Part shown: piece after piece, positions 1-11,530 of the stretch
How positions within the stretch are numbered: position 1 is the stretch's first letter
Layout: every line of letters begins with the position of its first letter
NCBI RefSeq assembly: GCF_013282725.1
Contig: NZ_CP054043.1
Location: forward strand, 2,046,001 to 2,110,000
Length of the DNA stretch: 64,000 nucleotides
DNA from: Yersinia mollaretii ATCC 43969
Lineage (GTDB): Bacteria; Pseudomonadota; Gammaproteobacteria; Enterobacterales; Enterobacteriaceae
Direction of reading: 5' to 3'
Notes under the pieces: generated by a model
Told to the model about the DNA's origin: nothing
Seen by the model: only the letters and a program-made list of their open reading frames with translations
Database searches by the model: none
Translations under genes and position numbers: made by a program

Positions 1-1274
1 GGCTAACCGGCCTTTCCTGCGTTGATTTCTTTATGGCGCGCGGTGTTACGCCGCGTGTGATGGATACCCGAATCAACCCTGCCGGGCTGGACAAGTTACC
101 CGAAAGTATTGAGCGCCATGTCGGTGGCCTGAATCCGCAGTGGCTGCTGGATGCCGACTTGATTGTTGCTAGCCCCGGTATTGCACTGGCACACCCCGCG
201 TTAAGTGATGCCGCTGATGCGGGGGTTGAAATTGTTGGTGATATCGAACTGTTCTGCCGTGAGAACCCAGCCCCTATCGTGGCGATTACCGGCTCTAACG
301 GTAAAAGCACCGTGACCACCCTAGTCGGCGAGATGGCGAAAGCGGCGGGTTGGCAGGTGGGTGTCGGTGGCAACATTGGCGTTCCGGCCCTCACGCTGTT
401 GAAACAAGAGAACCAATTGGTGGTGTTAGAGCTGTCCAGCTTCCAGTTGGAGACCACCACGAGCTTACGGGCCAGTGCGGCCACCATACTGAACGTGACG
501 GAAGATCACACTGATCGTTATCCGTTCGGTTTGCAGCAATATCGTGCAGCTAAGCTGCGGGTGTATGAAAACGCTAAAGTTTGTGTCGTGAATGCCGATG
601 ACGCGCTGACCATGCCAGTGCGTGGTGCTGATAGCCGCTGCATCAGTTTTGGGGTCGATGTGGGTGATTATCACCTCAATAAGCAGCAGGGCGAAATCTG
701 GCTGCGAGTGCAGGGTGAGAAAGTGCTGAATACCCGTGAGATGAAACTCACTGGGCGTCATAACTACACTAATGCGCTGGCGGCACTGGCGCTGGCTGAT
801 GCTGTGGGTATCCCGCGTTCATCCAGCTTGAAGGCATTGACCACATTTACTGGCCTGCCACATCGCTTCCAACTGGTGTTTGAGCACAATGGTGTGCGCT
901 GGATTAATGACTCGAAAGCGACCAATGTGGGCAGCACTGAAGCGGCGTTAGAGGGTTTACAGGTTGATGGCACCTTGCATTTATTACTGGGCGGCGACGG
1001 CAAGTCCGCTGATTTCTCTGGATTGACGCGCTTTTTGCAAGGTGACCAAATCAAAGTTTACTGTTTTGGTCGTGATGGCGAAGAGTTGGCCGCACTGCGC
1101 CCTGAGGTCTCTCAATTAACCGAGACGATGGAGCAGGCAATGGTTTTGCTGTCGAAAAATCTGGCACCGGGAGACATGGTGTTGTTGTCACCTGCCTGCG
1201 CCAGCTTGGACCAATTCCGCAGCTTCGAGCAACGTGGTGATGAGTTTGCGCGTTTGGCAGAGGAGCTGGGCTGA
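1..1274 (+). CDS. murD: UDP-N-acetylmuramoyl-L-alanine--D-glutamate ligase, 5' partial
   Basis: Cytoplasmic ATP-dependent ligase that adds D-glutamate to UDP-MurNAc-L-Ala in peptidoglycan precursor synthesis. The window opens inside the gene: the frame is open from base 3 and reads [14 protein letters not shown], so about 20 N-terminal residues lie upstream and the ATG at 33 is internal. Seen: the Mur-ligase ATP-binding motif GSNGKST at about 290-310, the [10 protein letters not shown] segment, and the C-terminal-domain motif NDSKATN near 905. It is the first gene of a tightly packed dcw segment; its TGA shares a base with the ftsW ATG. Confidence 0.97.
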   Translation, partial: LTGLSCVDFFMARGVTPRVMDTRINPAGLDKLPESIERHVGGLNPQWLLDADLIVASPGIALAHPALSDAADAGVEIVGDIELFCRENPAPIVAITGSNGKSTVTTLVGEMAKAAGWQVGVGGNIGVPALTLLKQENQLVVLELSSFQLETTTSLRASAATILNVTEDHTDRYPFGLQQYRAAKLRVYENAKVCVVNADDALTMPVRGADSRCISFGVDVGDYHLNKQQGEIWLRVQGEKVLNTREMKLTGRHNYTNALAALALADAVGIPRSSSLKALTTFTGLPHRFQLVFEHNGVRWINDSKATNVGSTEAALEGLQVDGTLHLLLGGDGKSADFSGLTRFLQGDQIKVYCFGRDGEELAALRPEVSQLTETMEQAMVLLSKNLAPGDMVLLSPACASLDQFRSFEQRGDEFARLAEELG

Positions 1275-2476
1275 TGCGGGTGCCAGGGCTGGGGCTGTTT
1301 AATAGCGTAAAACATTTTGTGATGGGATCGCGGGAGAGCGACACCACCAGCATGGTGCTTTACGACAGAACCTTGCTGTGGCTGACATTCGGTTTGGCGA
1401 TCATCGGTTTTGTGATGGTGACCTCGGCCTCAATGCCAATTGGTCAACGTCTGGCCAGTGACCCATTCCTGTTTGCTAAACGTGACGCGCTCTATTTGGC
1501 GCTGGCTTTTGGTCTATCGCTGGTGACGTTGCGCATCCCGATGGCGGTCTGGCAGCGCTACAGCAATATTATGCTATTGATTTCACTTGTGATGCTCTTG
1601 GTGGTGTTGGTTGTGGGTAGTTCGGTCAACGGTGCATCACGCTGGATTGCATTGGGGCCGCTGCGTATTCAGCCCGCAGAGTTATCCAAGCTGTCACTAT
1701 TTTGTTATCTTGCGAGCTATTTGGTCCGCAAGGTCGAGGAGGTCCGCAGTAACTTTTGGGGCTTCTGTAAACCGATGGGCGTGATGGTCATTCTGGCGGT
1801 GCTACTGCTGGCACAGCCCGATTTAGGCACCGTGGTGGTGCTGTTTGTCACCACGCTAGCGATGCTGTTTTTGGCTGGGGCCAAAATGTGGCAGTTTCTG
1901 GCGATTATCGGCTCCGGTGTTTTTGCGGTTTGTCTGCTGATTGTTGCCGAACCCTACCGTATGCGCCGCGTTACCTCATTCTGGAACCCGTGGGCTGATC
2001 CATTTGGTAGCGGTTACCAGTTAACCCAGTCACTGATGGCATTTGGGCGCGGTGAATTCTGGGGGCAAGGCTTAGGGAATTCAGTGCAGAAACTGGAGTA
2101 TTTACCGGAAGCCCATACCGACTTCATTTTCTCGATTTTAGGCGAAGAACTCGGGTATTTCGGTGTGGTTCTTGCATTGTTAATGGTATTCTTCGTCGCT
2201 TTTCGTGCTATGTCCATCGGGCGTCGCGCATTAGAGATAGATCAGCGATTTTCTGGCTTTTTGGCCTGCTCAATTGGCGTTTGGTTTAGCTTTCAGGCAC
2301 TGGTTAACGTTGGGGCTGCGGCTGGGATGTTGCCGACCAAAGGTTTGACATTGCCACTGATAAGTTACGGTGGTTCGAGCCTGATTATTATGTCAACCGC
2401 GATAGTGCTGTTGTTACGTATTGATTTTGAAACACGTTTGGCAAAAGCCCAAGCGTTTGTAAGGAGTGCCCGATGA
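1274..2476 (+). CDS. ftsW: SEDS-family septal peptidoglycan polymerase FtsW
   Basis: Integral inner-membrane glycosyltransferase of the divisome that works with FtsI to polymerise septal peptidoglycan. The 400-residue product has about ten hydrophobic segments, a cytoplasmic N-terminus, and SEDS hallmarks: the QPAELSKL stretch, QPDLGT, and near the C-terminus [20 protein letters not shown]. coli FtsW is 414 residues, so the N-terminus is slightly shorter. The ATG overlaps the murD stop by one base and the end overlaps murG by four, implying translational coupling. Confidence 0.97.
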   Translation: MRVPGLGLFNSVKHFVMGSRESDTTSMVLYDRTLLWLTFGLAIIGFVMVTSASMPIGQRLASDPFLFAKRDALYLALAFGLSLVTLRIPMAVWQRYSNIMLLISLVMLLVVLVVGSSVNGASRWIALGPLRIQPAELSKLSLFCYLASYLVRKVEEVRSNFWGFCKPMGVMVILAVLLLAQPDLGTVVVLFVTTLAMLFLAGAKMWQFLAIIGSGVFAVCLLIVAEPYRMRRVTSFWNPWADPFGSGYQLTQSLMAFGRGEFWGQGLGNSVQKLEYLPEAHTDFIFSILGEELGYFGVVLALLMVFFVAFRAMSIGRRALEIDQRFSGFLACSIGVWFSFQALVNVGAAAGMLPTKGLTLPLISYGGSSLIIMSTAIVLLLRIDFETRLAKAQAFVRSAR

Positions 2477-3540
2477 GTGGGAAGACCAAGCGTTTAATGG
2501 TGATGGCCGGTGGCACTGGGGGGCATGTCTTCCCCGGTTTGGCCGTGGCACATCATTTGATGGCGCAAGGCTGGCAGGTGCGCTGGTTAGGCACTGCAGA
2601 CCGAATGGAAGCGTCATTAGTCCCCCAACATGGCATTGAGATTGATTTCATCCAGATTTCAGGTTTGCGCGGTAAGGGGCTGATGGCCCAACTGACAGCT
2701 CCAGTGCGGATTTATCGCGCGGTGCGTCAGGCGAAGAAAATCATGCGTGATTATCAGCCCGATGTGGTGCTGGGCATGGGCGGCTATGTTTCCGGCCCCG
2801 GTGGTTTGGCGGCATGGCTGTGTGGTATTCCGGTGGTGTTGCATGAGCAAAACGGCATTGCCGGTTTGACTAACCGCTGGCTGGCGAGAATCGCGAAGAA
2901 GGTTTTGCAGGCATTTCCGGGCGCATTCCCCGATGCCGATGTGGTGGGTAATCCGGTTCGCACTGATGTATTGGCATTGCCACTGCCGGCTGAGCGTTTG
3001 GCGGGCCGTGAAGGGCCGATTCGCGTATTGGTCATCGGTGGCAGTCAGGGCGCGCGGGTACTGAACCAAACGATGCCGCAAGTGGCTGCAACACTGGGTG
3101 AGCAGATCACGCTTTGGCATCAGGTAGGTAAAGGTGCATTGTCCGACGTCTTGCAGGCTTACCAGCAAGCAGGGCAGGGGGATCAACATCAGGTTGTCGA
3201 ATTTATCGATGATATGGCGGCCGCCTATGCTTGGGCTGATGTGGTGGTTTGCCGCTCAGGCGCACTGACTGTTAGCGAAGTGGCTGCCGCAGGGTTACCG
3301 GCGATATTTGTGCCATTTCAACATAAAGATCGGCAGCAATATTGGAATGCACTGCCGCTGGAGAAAGCGGGGGCCGCCAAAATCATCGAGCAGCCGCAAT
3401 TTACCGCGCAAGCGGTGAGCAGCCTACTCGCTGATTGGGATCGTGCAACCTTACTGACGATGGCTGAGCGAGCAAGAACCGTGGCGATTCCTGACGCGAC
3501 AGAGCGTGTGGCGGCTGAAGTGGTCGCTGTCAGTAAGTGA
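2473..3540 (+). CDS. murG: Lipid II synthase MurG (UDP-GlcNAc transferase)
   Basis: Peripheral inner-membrane GT-B glycosyltransferase that adds GlcNAc to lipid I to give lipid II. The 355 residues carry the N-terminal glycine loop [10 protein letters not shown] (13-22), the [12 protein letters not shown] segment, the second glycine loop GGSQGAR, and the donor-binding region ending in [13 protein letters not shown]. The start overlaps ftsW by an ATGA; the gap to murC is 75 bases. Confidence 0.97.
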   Translation: MSGKTKRLMVMAGGTGGHVFPGLAVAHHLMAQGWQVRWLGTADRMEASLVPQHGIEIDFIQISGLRGKGLMAQLTAPVRIYRAVRQAKKIMRDYQPDVVLGMGGYVSGPGGLAAWLCGIPVVLHEQNGIAGLTNRWLARIAKKVLQAFPGAFPDADVVGNPVRTDVLALPLPAERLAGREGPIRVLVIGGSQGARVLNQTMPQVAATLGEQITLWHQVGKGALSDVLQAYQQAGQGDQHQVVEFIDDMAAAYAWADVVVCRSGALTVSEVAAAGLPAIFVPFQHKDRQQYWNALPLEKAGAAKIIEQPQFTAQAVSSLLADWDRATLLTMAERARTVAIPDATERVAAEVVAVSK

Positions 3541-3615
3541 CATAGATAGAGATAATGAATGGTGGGCAGCGAATGCCGGCCATAGATGTGCAACAGACAA
3601 AAAGTGAAGAGAAAC

Positions 3616-5091
3616 GTGAATACACAGCAACTGGCGAAACTACGAACTATCGTGCCCGAGATGCGCCGCGTCCGGCACATTCACTTTATCGGCATTGGTG
3701 GTGCTGGTATGGGTGGTATCGCTGAAGTGTTGGCAAACGAAGGTTATCAGATTAGTGGTTCAGATTTGGCACCCAACCCGGTCACTCAGCATTTGGCTTC
3801 ATTGGGCGCACAGATCTATTTCCATCACCGTCCAGAAAACGTGTTAGATGCCAGTGTGGTGGTGGTTTCAACGGCAATCTCTGCGGACAACCCAGAGATT
3901 GTCGCGGCTCGCGAGGCGCGTATTCCGGTGATCCGCCGCGCAGAAATGTTGGCTGAACTGATGCGTTATCGCCATGGGATTGCCGTTGCAGGCACTCACG
4001 GCAAAACCACCACGACCGCCATGGTTTCCAGCATTTATGCTGAAGCGGGTTTAGATCCGACCTTTGTGAATGGTGGGCTGGTGAAAGCGGCGGGGACACA
4101 CGCGCGTTTGGGTTCTAGCCGTTATCTGATAGCCGAAGCGGATGAAAGTGATGCATCATTCCTGCATTTGCAGCCAATGGTGGCGATTGTCACCAATATT
4201 GAAGCCGACCACATGGATACCTATCAGGGCGACTTCGAGAACTTAAAACAGACATTTATTAACTTTTTGCACAATTTGCCATTCTATGGCCGTGCGGTGA
4301 TGTGTATCGATGATCCTGTCGTGCGCGAGTTGTTGCCACGTGTTGGCCGTCACATCACCACTTATGGTTTTAGCGACGATGCCGATGTACAGATCGCCAG
4401 TTATCGCCAAGAAGGTCCACAGGGGCACTTCACGATCAAGCGCTTGGATAAGCCATTGATGACCGTGACCTTGAATGCACCGGGTCGTCACAACGCGCTG
4501 AATGCAGCGGCGGCGATAGCTGTGGCGACGGAAGAGGGCATTGAGGACGAGGATATCCTGAGTGCGCTGGCAGGGTTTCAGGGGACAGGTCGCCGTTTTG
4601 ATTTCCTCGGCAACTTCCCACTGGCACTGGTCAATGGCAAAGAGGGTAGTGCGATGCTGGTGGATGATTACGGTCATCACCCAACGGAAGTGGATGCCAC
4701 CGTCAAAGCCGCGCGTGCTGGGTGGCCGGATAAACGCATCGTGATGGTTTTCCAGCCGCACCGCTATACCCGCACCCGCGACTTGTACGACGATTTTGCT
4801 AATGTGTTATCGCAAGTTGATGTTTTGCTGATGTTGGATGTGTATGCCGCAGGTGAAGCGCCGATCCCCGGTGCTGATAGCCGCTCGTTATGCCGCACCA
4901 TCCGTAATCGTGGCAAGTTAGACCCGATTTTGGTTTCAGACAGTGAAACCGTACCAGAAGTATTGGCGCAAGTGCTGAATGGCGATGATCTTATTCTGGT
5001 TCAGGGCGCAGGTAACATTGGTAAAATTGCCCGTAAATTGGCTGAGCTTAAATTGCAGCCACAGATAAAAAACGAGGAACATCATGGCTGA
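3616..5091 (+). CDS. murC: UDP-N-acetylmuramate--L-alanine ligase
   Basis: Cytoplasmic ATP-dependent ligase that adds L-alanine to UDP-MurNAc, the first amino acid of the stem peptide. Seen: the N-terminal [14 protein letters not shown] nucleotide-binding loop, the ATP motif GTHGKTTTT, the NIEADHMD segment and the C-terminal DDYGHHPTE motif. I chose the GTG at 3616 because it gives 491 residues beginning VNTQQLAK, the length and N-terminus of E. coli MurC, behind an AAGAGA ribosome site. An in-frame ATG at 3586 would add ten residues without a family match. The end overlaps ddlB by eight bases. Confidence 0.96.
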   Translation: MNTQQLAKLRTIVPEMRRVRHIHFIGIGGAGMGGIAEVLANEGYQISGSDLAPNPVTQHLASLGAQIYFHHRPENVLDASVVVVSTAISADNPEIVAAREARIPVIRRAEMLAELMRYRHGIAVAGTHGKTTTTAMVSSIYAEAGLDPTFVNGGLVKAAGTHARLGSSRYLIAEADESDASFLHLQPMVAIVTNIEADHMDTYQGDFENLKQTFINFLHNLPFYGRAVMCIDDPVVRELLPRVGRHITTYGFSDDADVQIASYRQEGPQGHFTIKRLDKPLMTVTLNAPGRHNALNAAAAIAVATEEGIEDEDILSALAGFQGTGRRFDFLGNFPLALVNGKEGSAMLVDDYGHHPTEVDATVKAARAGWPDKRIVMVFQPHRYTRTRDLYDDFANVLSQVDVLLMLDVYAAGEAPIPGADSRSLCRTIRNRGKLDPILVSDSETVPEVLAQVLNGDDLILVQGAGNIGKIARKLAELKLQPQIKNEEHHG

Positions 5092-6004
5092 GAAAGTTGC
5101 GGTACTGCTGGGGGGAACCTCCGCTGAACGTGAAGTGTCATTGCTATCCGGTCAGGCGGTTTTAGCGGGCCTGCGAGAAGCTGGCATCGACGCACATGGC
5201 GTTGATACCAAAGACTTTCCGGTAACTCAGCTTAAAGAACAGGGTTTTGATAAGGTATTTATCGCCTTACATGGCCGTGGTGGCGAAGATGGTACCTTAC
5301 AAGGCGTTTTAGAGTTTCTGGGCCTGCCTTATACCGGCAGCGGCGTAATGGCCTCCGCCCTGACCATGGACAAATTGCGCACTAAATGGGTGTGGCAGGC
5401 GCTGGGTTTACCGATTTCGCCTTATGTTGCGTTGAATCGCCAACAGTTTGAAACACTTTCGCCAGACGAATTGGCGGCACGTGTGGCTAAGCTTGGCCTG
5501 CCGTTAATCGTGAAGCCAAGCCATGAAGGCTCCAGTGTCGGTATGAGCAAGGTAGATCACGCCAATGAGTTACAGGGTGCGCTGGTGGAAGCATTCCGCC
5601 ATGACACTGATGTGCTGATTGAAAAATGGCTGAGCGGCCCGGAATTTACCGTGGGAATACTCGGCGATGACGTTTTACCGTCTATCCGAATTCAAGTACC
5701 CGGCGTGTTTTATGATTATGAAGCTAAGTATTTGTCAGACGAAACACAGTACTTCTGCCCAAGCGGCCTGAGCACTGAGTTAGAACAACAATTAGCGGCA
5801 TTGGCATTACAGGCTTATCAGGCGCTGGGTTGCAGTGGTTGGGGTCGTGTTGATGTGATGCAAGACAGTGACGGCAATTTTTATCTGCTTGAGGTGAACA
5901 CTTCACCGGGTATGACTAGCCACAGTTTAGTGCCGATGGCAGCCCGCCAATATGGGTTGAGTTTCTCCCAGTTGGTGGCCCGAATTCTGACGTTGGCTGA
6001 CTGA
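5084..6004 (+). CDS. ddlB: D-alanine--D-alanine ligase B
   Basis: Cytoplasmic ATP-grasp enzyme that makes the D-Ala-D-Ala dipeptide later added by MurF. The 306-residue product shows the [15 protein letters not shown] start, the [14 protein letters not shown] motif, the [13 protein letters not shown] phosphate-binding loop, and the C-terminal metal and product-binding [17 protein letters not shown]. It overlaps murC at its start and is one base from ftsQ, placing it in the same transcription unit. Confidence 0.97.
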   Translation: MAEKVAVLLGGTSAEREVSLLSGQAVLAGLREAGIDAHGVDTKDFPVTQLKEQGFDKVFIALHGRGGEDGTLQGVLEFLGLPYTGSGVMASALTMDKLRTKWVWQALGLPISPYVALNRQQFETLSPDELAARVAKLGLPLIVKPSHEGSSVGMSKVDHANELQGALVEAFRHDTDVLIEKWLSGPEFTVGILGDDVLPSIRIQVPGVFYDYEAKYLSDETQYFCPSGLSTELEQQLAALALQAYQALGCSGWGRVDVMQDSDGNFYLLEVNTSPGMTSHSLVPMAARQYGLSFSQLVARILTLAD

Positions 6005-6005
6005 G

Positions 6006-6863
6006 ATGTCACAAGCTGCCCTGAATGCGCGTGAACGCGCGGCTGAAAATACCGCAGCCCGGCGCAGTAACGGAGGCCAATTGGCAGGATTAGTTTTCCT
6101 GCTGATGGTGCTCGGGACCATCCTCTGGGGTGGTTGGGTGGTGGTGGGTTGGATGAAAGACGCCAGTCGGCTACCGCTGTCGAAACTGGTGGTGACCGGT
6201 GAGCGCCATTACACCACCAATGATGATATTCGTCAGGCGATTCTGGCATTGGGCGCACCGGGTACGTTTATGACGCAGGATGTGAATATCATCCAGCAAC
6301 AGATTGAGCGGTTACCTTGGATTCAACAGGCCAGTGTGCGTAAACAGTGGCCGGATGAGCTGAAAATCCATCTGGTGGAGTATGTGCCCTTTGCCCGCTG
6401 GAATGATTTGCATATGGTTGATGAGCAGGGGCGGTCATTCAGTGTGCCTTCTGAGCGAATGGGCAAACAGACATTGCCACTACTGTATGGCCCGGAAGGC
6501 AGTGAACAGGATGTTCTGGAAGGCTACCGGGTAATGAGCAAGGTGTTAGCGGCCAACAAGTATCAGCTAAAAATGGTGGCGATGAGCGCCCGACATTCTT
6601 GGCAGTTGGCCTTAGATAATGATGTTCGGCTGGAGCTGGGACGGGATGACCGGATGGGGCGTTTACAACGTTTCATCGAGTTATATCCGCTGTTGCAACA
6701 GCAGCCAGATAAACGCGTCAGTTATATAGATTTGCGGTATGAGACAGGGGCGGCAATAGGTTGGGCTCCGGTATTCATCGGCAGTCAGGGTGGTGAGCCA
6801 CCGATAAATGGCCAGCAGAACAGTAATCCGCAACAGAATCAGGCACAGGCAAAACAACAATGA
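6006..6863 (+). CDS. ftsQ: Cell division protein FtsQ
   Basis: Bitopic divisome protein linking early cytoplasmic and late periplasmic components through the FtsQBL complex. The 285 residues show an Arg-rich cytoplasmic tail (1-25), one transmembrane helix at about 26-50, a POTRA domain beginning near [18 protein letters not shown], and a beta domain with [19 protein letters not shown] Gln/Asn-rich C-terminal tail after about residue 262 is probably disordered. It starts one base after the ddlB stop and overlaps ftsA by four bases. Confidence 0.97.
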   Translation: MSQAALNARERAAENTAARRSNGGQLAGLVFLLMVLGTILWGGWVVVGWMKDASRLPLSKLVVTGERHYTTNDDIRQAILALGAPGTFMTQDVNIIQQQIERLPWIQQASVRKQWPDELKIHLVEYVPFARWNDLHMVDEQGRSFSVPSERMGKQTLPLLYGPEGSEQDVLEGYRVMSKVLAANKYQLKMVAMSARHSWQLALDNDVRLELGRDDRMGRLQRFIELYPLLQQQPDKRVSYIDLRYETGAAIGWAPVFIGSQGGEPPINGQQNSNPQQNQAQAKQQ

Positions 6864-8116
6864 TCAAGTCGACGGACAGAAAATTGGTAGTAGGTCTTGA
6901 GATCGGAACGGCAAAGGTCTCCGCATTGGTAGGGGAAGTTCTGCCCGATGGCATGGTCAATATTATTGGGGTAGGCAGCTGCCCATCCCGTGGCATGGAT
7001 AAGGGTGGGGTTAACGACCTTGAATCGGTAGTGAAATGCGTTCAGCGCGCTATCGATCAGGCTGAGTTAATGGCAGATTGCCAAATTTCATCTGTTTATT
7101 TGGCGTTATCGGGTAAACATATCAGTTGTCAGAATGAAATAGGGATGGTTCCTATTTCAGAAGAAGAAGTAACTCAGGAAGATGTAGAGAACGTAGTGCA
7201 TACCGCGAAGTCGGTGCGTGTGCGTGATGAGCATCGCATCCTGCATGTTATTCCGCAGGAATATGCCATCGATTATCAGGAAGGCATCAAAAATCCTGTC
7301 GGTCTTTCTGGTGTGCGGATGCAGGCCAAAGTGCACCTGATTACCTGCCATAACGATATGGCAAAAAATATCGTCAAAGCGGTTGAACGTTGTGGCCTCA
7401 AAGTGGACCAACTTATCTTCGCCGGTTTGGCCGCAAGTTATGCCGTATTGACTGAAGATGAACGTGAGCTAGGTGTCTGTGTGGTCGACATCGGCGGTGG
7501 CACTATGGATATGGCGGTCTATACCGGTGGCGCGTTACGGCACACCAAAGTGATCCCTTACGCCGGGAATGTGGTCACCAGCGACATAGCTTATGCCTTC
7601 GGTACACCGCCAACAGATGCGGAAGCGATTAAAGTTCGACACGGCTGTGCGCTCGGGTCGATAGTCAGCAAGGACGAAAGTGTAGAAGTGCCAAGTGTTG
7701 GCGGACGCCCTCCCCGTAGTCTGCAAAGACAGACGCTCGCGGAGGTTATAGAACCACGCTACACCGAGTTGCTGAATTTGGTTAACGACGAGATTTTACA
7801 ATTGCAGGAGCAACTGCGTCAGCAAGGCGTGAAGCATCATCTGGCAGCCGGTATCGTGCTGACGGGCGGTGCGGCACAAATTGATGGTCTGGCTGAATGC
7901 GCACAACGGGTGTTCCATGCCCAGGTTCGCATCGGTCAACCGCTCAATATCACCGGGCTGACGGATTATGCACAGGAACCCTATTACTCCACTGCTGTTG
8001 GATTGTTGCATTACGGTAAAGAGTCTCACCTCAGTGGTGAGTCAGAAGTAGAAAAACGTGCCTCAGTGGGCAATTGGTTTAAACGTATCAATAGCTGGCT
8101 GAGAAAAGAGTTTTAA
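6860..8116 (+). CDS. ftsA: Cell division protein FtsA
   Basis: Actin-like ATPase that tethers FtsZ filaments to the inner membrane and recruits later divisome proteins. The 418 residues show the actin-fold phosphate loops GLEIGTAKV near the start and [10 protein letters not shown] in the middle, the adenosine motif [14 protein letters not shown], and the C-terminal amphipathic membrane-targeting sequence [15 protein letters not shown]. coli FtsA is 420 residues. The ATG overlaps the ftsQ stop; 72 bases separate it from ftsZ. Confidence 0.98.
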   Translation: MIKSTDRKLVVGLEIGTAKVSALVGEVLPDGMVNIIGVGSCPSRGMDKGGVNDLESVVKCVQRAIDQAELMADCQISSVYLALSGKHISCQNEIGMVPISEEEVTQEDVENVVHTAKSVRVRDEHRILHVIPQEYAIDYQEGIKNPVGLSGVRMQAKVHLITCHNDMAKNIVKAVERCGLKVDQLIFAGLAASYAVLTEDERELGVCVVDIGGGTMDMAVYTGGALRHTKVIPYAGNVVTSDIAYAFGTPPTDAEAIKVRHGCALGSIVSKDESVEVPSVGGRPPRSLQRQTLAEVIEPRYTELLNLVNDEILQLQEQLRQQGVKHHLAAGIVLTGGAAQIDGLAECAQRVFHAQVRIGQPLNITGLTDYAQEPYYSTAVGLLHYGKESHLSGESEVEKRASVGNWFKRINSWLRKEF

Positions 8117-8128
8117 TGTTTCAACAAA

Positions 8129-8158
8129 GAGATCAAGCTGAACATATTTTTTGATCTC
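8129..8158 (+). other. Hairpin between ftsA and ftsZ
   Basis: GAGATCAA at 8129-8136 pairs perfectly with TTGATCTC at 8151-8158 around a 14-base AT-rich loop. There is no T-run long enough for a good terminator. It lies 13 bases after the ftsA stop and 30 before the ftsZ ATG. ftsA and ftsZ are known to be expressed at different levels in related bacteria, so a role in mRNA processing or stability is possible; that is inference. Confidence 0.5.
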
Positions 8159-8188
8159 GAAGCGACAGGCACAAAACGGAGAGAAACT

Positions 8189-9340
8189 ATGTTTGAACCT
8201 ATGGAACTAACCAATGACGCGGTGATTAAAGTCATCGGCGTCGGTGGTGGCGGTGGCAATGCCGTCGAACACATGGTGCGCGAGCGCATCGAAGGTGTTG
8301 AATTCTTTGCCGTTAATACAGACGCTCAGGCGCTACGTAAGACGGCTGTCGGCCAAACCATCCAGATCGGTAGCGGTATTACCAAAGGTTTGGGTGCTGG
8401 TGCGAACCCAGAAGTGGGCCGCAATTCAGCTGAAGAAGACCGTGAAGCTCTGCGTGCTGCTCTTGAAGGCGCGGACATGGTCTTTATCGCCGCAGGTATG
8501 GGCGGTGGTACAGGTACGGGCGCTGCCCCTGTGGTTGCCGAAGTCGCAAAAGAGTTGGGTATCCTGACCGTAGCCGTGGTAACCAAGCCTTTCAATTTTG
8601 AAGGCAAAAAACGCATGGCGTTTGCTGAGCAGGGTATAGCTGAGTTGTCCAAACATGTGGACTCACTGATCACTATTCCGAACGATAAGTTGCTGAAAGT
8701 TCTGGGTCGTGGCATCTCTTTACTGGATGCATTCGGTGCGGCTAACGACGTATTGAAAGGCGCTGTTCAGGGTATCGCTGAGCTGATCACCCGCCCAGGT
8801 CTGATGAACGTCGACTTTGCTGACGTGCGCACCGTGATGTCCGAAATGGGTTATGCCATGATGGGCTCCGGTGTGGCTTGTGGTGAAGATCGTGCGGAAG
8901 AAGCAGCAGAAATGGCGATTTCCAGCCCGTTGCTGGAAGATATCGACCTGTCTGGTGCTCGTGGCGTGCTGGTCAACATCACTGCTGGTTTCGATTTGCG
9001 TTTGGATGAATTCGAAACTGTGGGTAATACCATTCGTGCATTCGCGTCCGACAATGCGACCGTGGTTATCGGTACATCGTTAGACCCGGAAATGAATGAC
9101 GAACTGCGCGTCACTGTGGTGGCAACCGGTATCGGGATGGATAAACGTCCTGAAATTACTCTGGTGACCAACAAACAGACTCAGCCTGTGATGGACCACC
9201 GTTACCAGCAGCATGGCATGTCACCTTTGCCTCAGGAAGTTAAACCTGCGGCTAAAGTGGTTAATGACCCTACTGCTCAAACCAATAAAGAGCCCGATTA
9301 TTTGGATATTCCGGCATTTTTGCGCAAGCAAGCCGACTAA
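8189..9340 (+). CDS. ftsZ: Cell division GTPase FtsZ
   Basis: Tubulin homologue that polymerises at mid-cell to form the Z ring. The 383 residues carry the N-terminal VGGGGGNAV nucleotide-binding loop (18-26), the tubulin signature GGGTGTG (105-111), the T7-loop [11 protein letters not shown] region, a short variable linker and the conserved tail [14 protein letters not shown] that binds FtsA and ZipA. The ribosome site GGAGAGAA stands just before the ATG. Only the linker is expected to differ from E. coli. Confidence 0.99.
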   Translation: MFEPMELTNDAVIKVIGVGGGGGNAVEHMVRERIEGVEFFAVNTDAQALRKTAVGQTIQIGSGITKGLGAGANPEVGRNSAEEDREALRAALEGADMVFIAAGMGGGTGTGAAPVVAEVAKELGILTVAVVTKPFNFEGKKRMAFAEQGIAELSKHVDSLITIPNDKLLKVLGRGISLLDAFGAANDVLKGAVQGIAELITRPGLMNVDFADVRTVMSEMGYAMMGSGVACGEDRAEEAAEMAISSPLLEDIDLSGARGVLVNITAGFDLRLDEFETVGNTIRAFASDNATVVIGTSLDPEMNDELRVTVVATGIGMDKRPEITLVTNKQTQPVMDHRYQQHGMSPLPQEVKPAAKVVNDPTAQTNKEPDYLDIPAFLRKQAD

Positions 9341-9352
9341 TTTCCGAAAATA

Positions 9353-9380
9353 TTGGAATCTCCGCTCTTTGTGCTAAACT
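9353..9380 (+). promoter_or_regulatory. Promoter for lpxC
   Basis: A -35-like TTGGAA at 9353-9358, a 16-base spacer and a -10 TAAACT at 9375-9380 preceded by TGC, which makes an extended -10. It sits between the ftsZ stop and lpxC, where enteric bacteria have a dedicated lpxC promoter. Position and sequence fit a sigma-70 promoter; activity is inferred. Confidence 0.6.
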
Positions 9381-9401
9381 GTCCCGCCGATCTTGTTATA
9401 A

Positions 9402-10361
<960 letters not shown>

Positions 10362-10363
10362 GG

Positions 10364-10894
10364 CTATTTATCACCATCACTTTTGGTTGCGTTGGCACTC
10401 TCTCCGGCCAACGCAGCTAATCGTTCCAATATCGTCCTCAATTTCTCAGGGCTACGGCTCGCTAATCCTCTTAATTCCTTAGCACTTTCCAAACTTAAAT
10501 GGCGTAATGGCGGAGATTTCCCAAGATTTTCCGACGATTTTGCGGCATCTTGAGTCAGGTTATGACCCTTAGCCATTAACGATGGATTAATCCTGATGTC
10601 GATTGAAGACAATGATGGTAGAATTTGCGCTCGTAGTGCAGAAAGTAAAGCGGGTTGCTCATAACGTAAGCGCATTAACCAGCTGGCATTCGCGGTTTCT
10701 AGCACTAAAACACTCTGTCGATAGTTAGCAACACGGCACCACGGCTGCAATTGTGAAGGGAGTAATCCTTTTACCGCACGGTTAAGTTTTAACAGTGCAG
10801 TCGCGCGTTGTTGTACGTTATGTAGCGGTCCATTTTCTGCTGCAACCGCATCATCGAACAGAACATCTAATAATTGTGGGCGGTTTTCACGCAT
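10364..10894 (-). CDS. DciA-like DUF721 protein
   Basis: A 176-residue protein I assign to the DUF721/DciA family from the N-terminal pattern (a 'LL..A......LN..VK..LP..L..WCRVAN' core, then [22 protein letters not shown]) and from its place beside secM-secA; in other gammaproteobacteria a DUF721 gene lies near lpxC and secA. DciA helps load the replicative helicase in bacteria without DnaC. The tail after about residue 110 is low-complexity, probably disordered. The ATG at 10894 has GGAG eight bases upstream; an in-frame TTG at 10900 is too close to it. The gene is divergent from secM and convergent with lpxC. Confidence 0.7.
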   Translation of the reverse strand: MRENRPQLLDVLFDDAVAAENGPLHNVQQRATALLKLNRAVKGLLPSQLQPWCRVANYRQSVLVLETANASWLMRLRYEQPALLSALRAQILPSLSSIDIRINPSLMAKGHNLTQDAAKSSENLGKSPPLRHLSLESAKELRGLASRSPEKLRTILERLAALAGESANATKSDGDK

Positions 10895-10922
10895 TGACAA
10901 GGCTCCGGCGGATTTTAAACTC

Positions 10923-11456
10923 GTGATCGGTATTCTAAATCGTTGGCGACAATTTGGTAGACGTTATTTCTGGCCGCATCTCTTATTGGGGATGGTCGCG
11001 GCGAGTCTTGGCGTGCCTTCAAATCTGTCTGGCGTACCCGATCAAACCGCGATACCGAACACATCATCCAGCCAAAGCCGTCAGAATCATGCTGCGACAA
11101 ACTTTAACAGTTTGGCATTGCTGCATGATATGCATCGTCGCCCTTCATTCAGCGTAGACTACTGGCAACAGCATGCACTGCGCACGGTTATTCGTCACCT
11201 CTCATTTGCGCTGGCACCTCAAGCGGTTTATACCAGAGCGCAAGAATCCGCAGAAGTCGAACAGGTAGAACCATCACAAATTCAGCAGCTTGCGTTGCTA
11301 GATACACTGAATGCGCTCCTGACGCACGAGTTTAAGCCACCTGCAATCATTCGCTATACTGAACAGGTTAAACGACCTGTTCTTTCGTTACACAAACCAG
11401 GGCTTTGGCTTGCACAAGTGCAAGGCATCCGCGCCGGACCTGCCAATTTCAGTTAA
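10923..11456 (+). CDS. secM: Secretion monitor SecM
   Basis: Regulatory exported protein whose nascent chain stalls the ribosome and thereby exposes the secA ribosome site when export is slow. The 177 residues start at a GTG (10923) and read [20 protein letters not shown], almost as in E. coli SecM (170), including the long signal sequence. The arrest segment near the C-terminus is [18 protein letters not shown] is intact, but the Ile after Trp is Leu and the distal Phe of the E. coli motif is His. It is directly upstream of secA and divergent from the DciA-like gene. Confidence 0.93.
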   Translation: MIGILNRWRQFGRRYFWPHLLLGMVAASLGVPSNLSGVPDQTAIPNTSSSQSRQNHAATNFNSLALLHDMHRRPSFSVDYWQQHALRTVIRHLSFALAPQAVYTRAQESAEVEQVEPSQIQQLALLDTLNALLTHEFKPPAIIRYTEQVKRPVLSLHKPGLWLAQVQGIRAGPANFS

Positions 11457-11457
11457 T

Positions 11458-11519
11458 TCTCTTGATCTACCCCCATTTTATGCAACCTTTGACCGCCGGT
11501 TTGGTGGTCTTGTAAGAGA
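11458..11519 (+). promoter_or_regulatory. secM-secA intergenic RNA structure
   Basis: TCTCTT at 11458-11463, right after the secM stop, can pair with AAGAGA at 11514-11519, which is the likely Shine-Dalgarno of secA (11 bases before its ATG). Inside, GACCGCC (11491-11497) pairs with GGTGGTC (11503-11509, one G-U). This is the arrangement known from E. coli, where the SD is hidden until a stalled SecM ribosome melts the stem. Pairing is seen; function is by analogy. Confidence 0.72.
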
Positions 11520-11530
11520 TATAAAGAATC

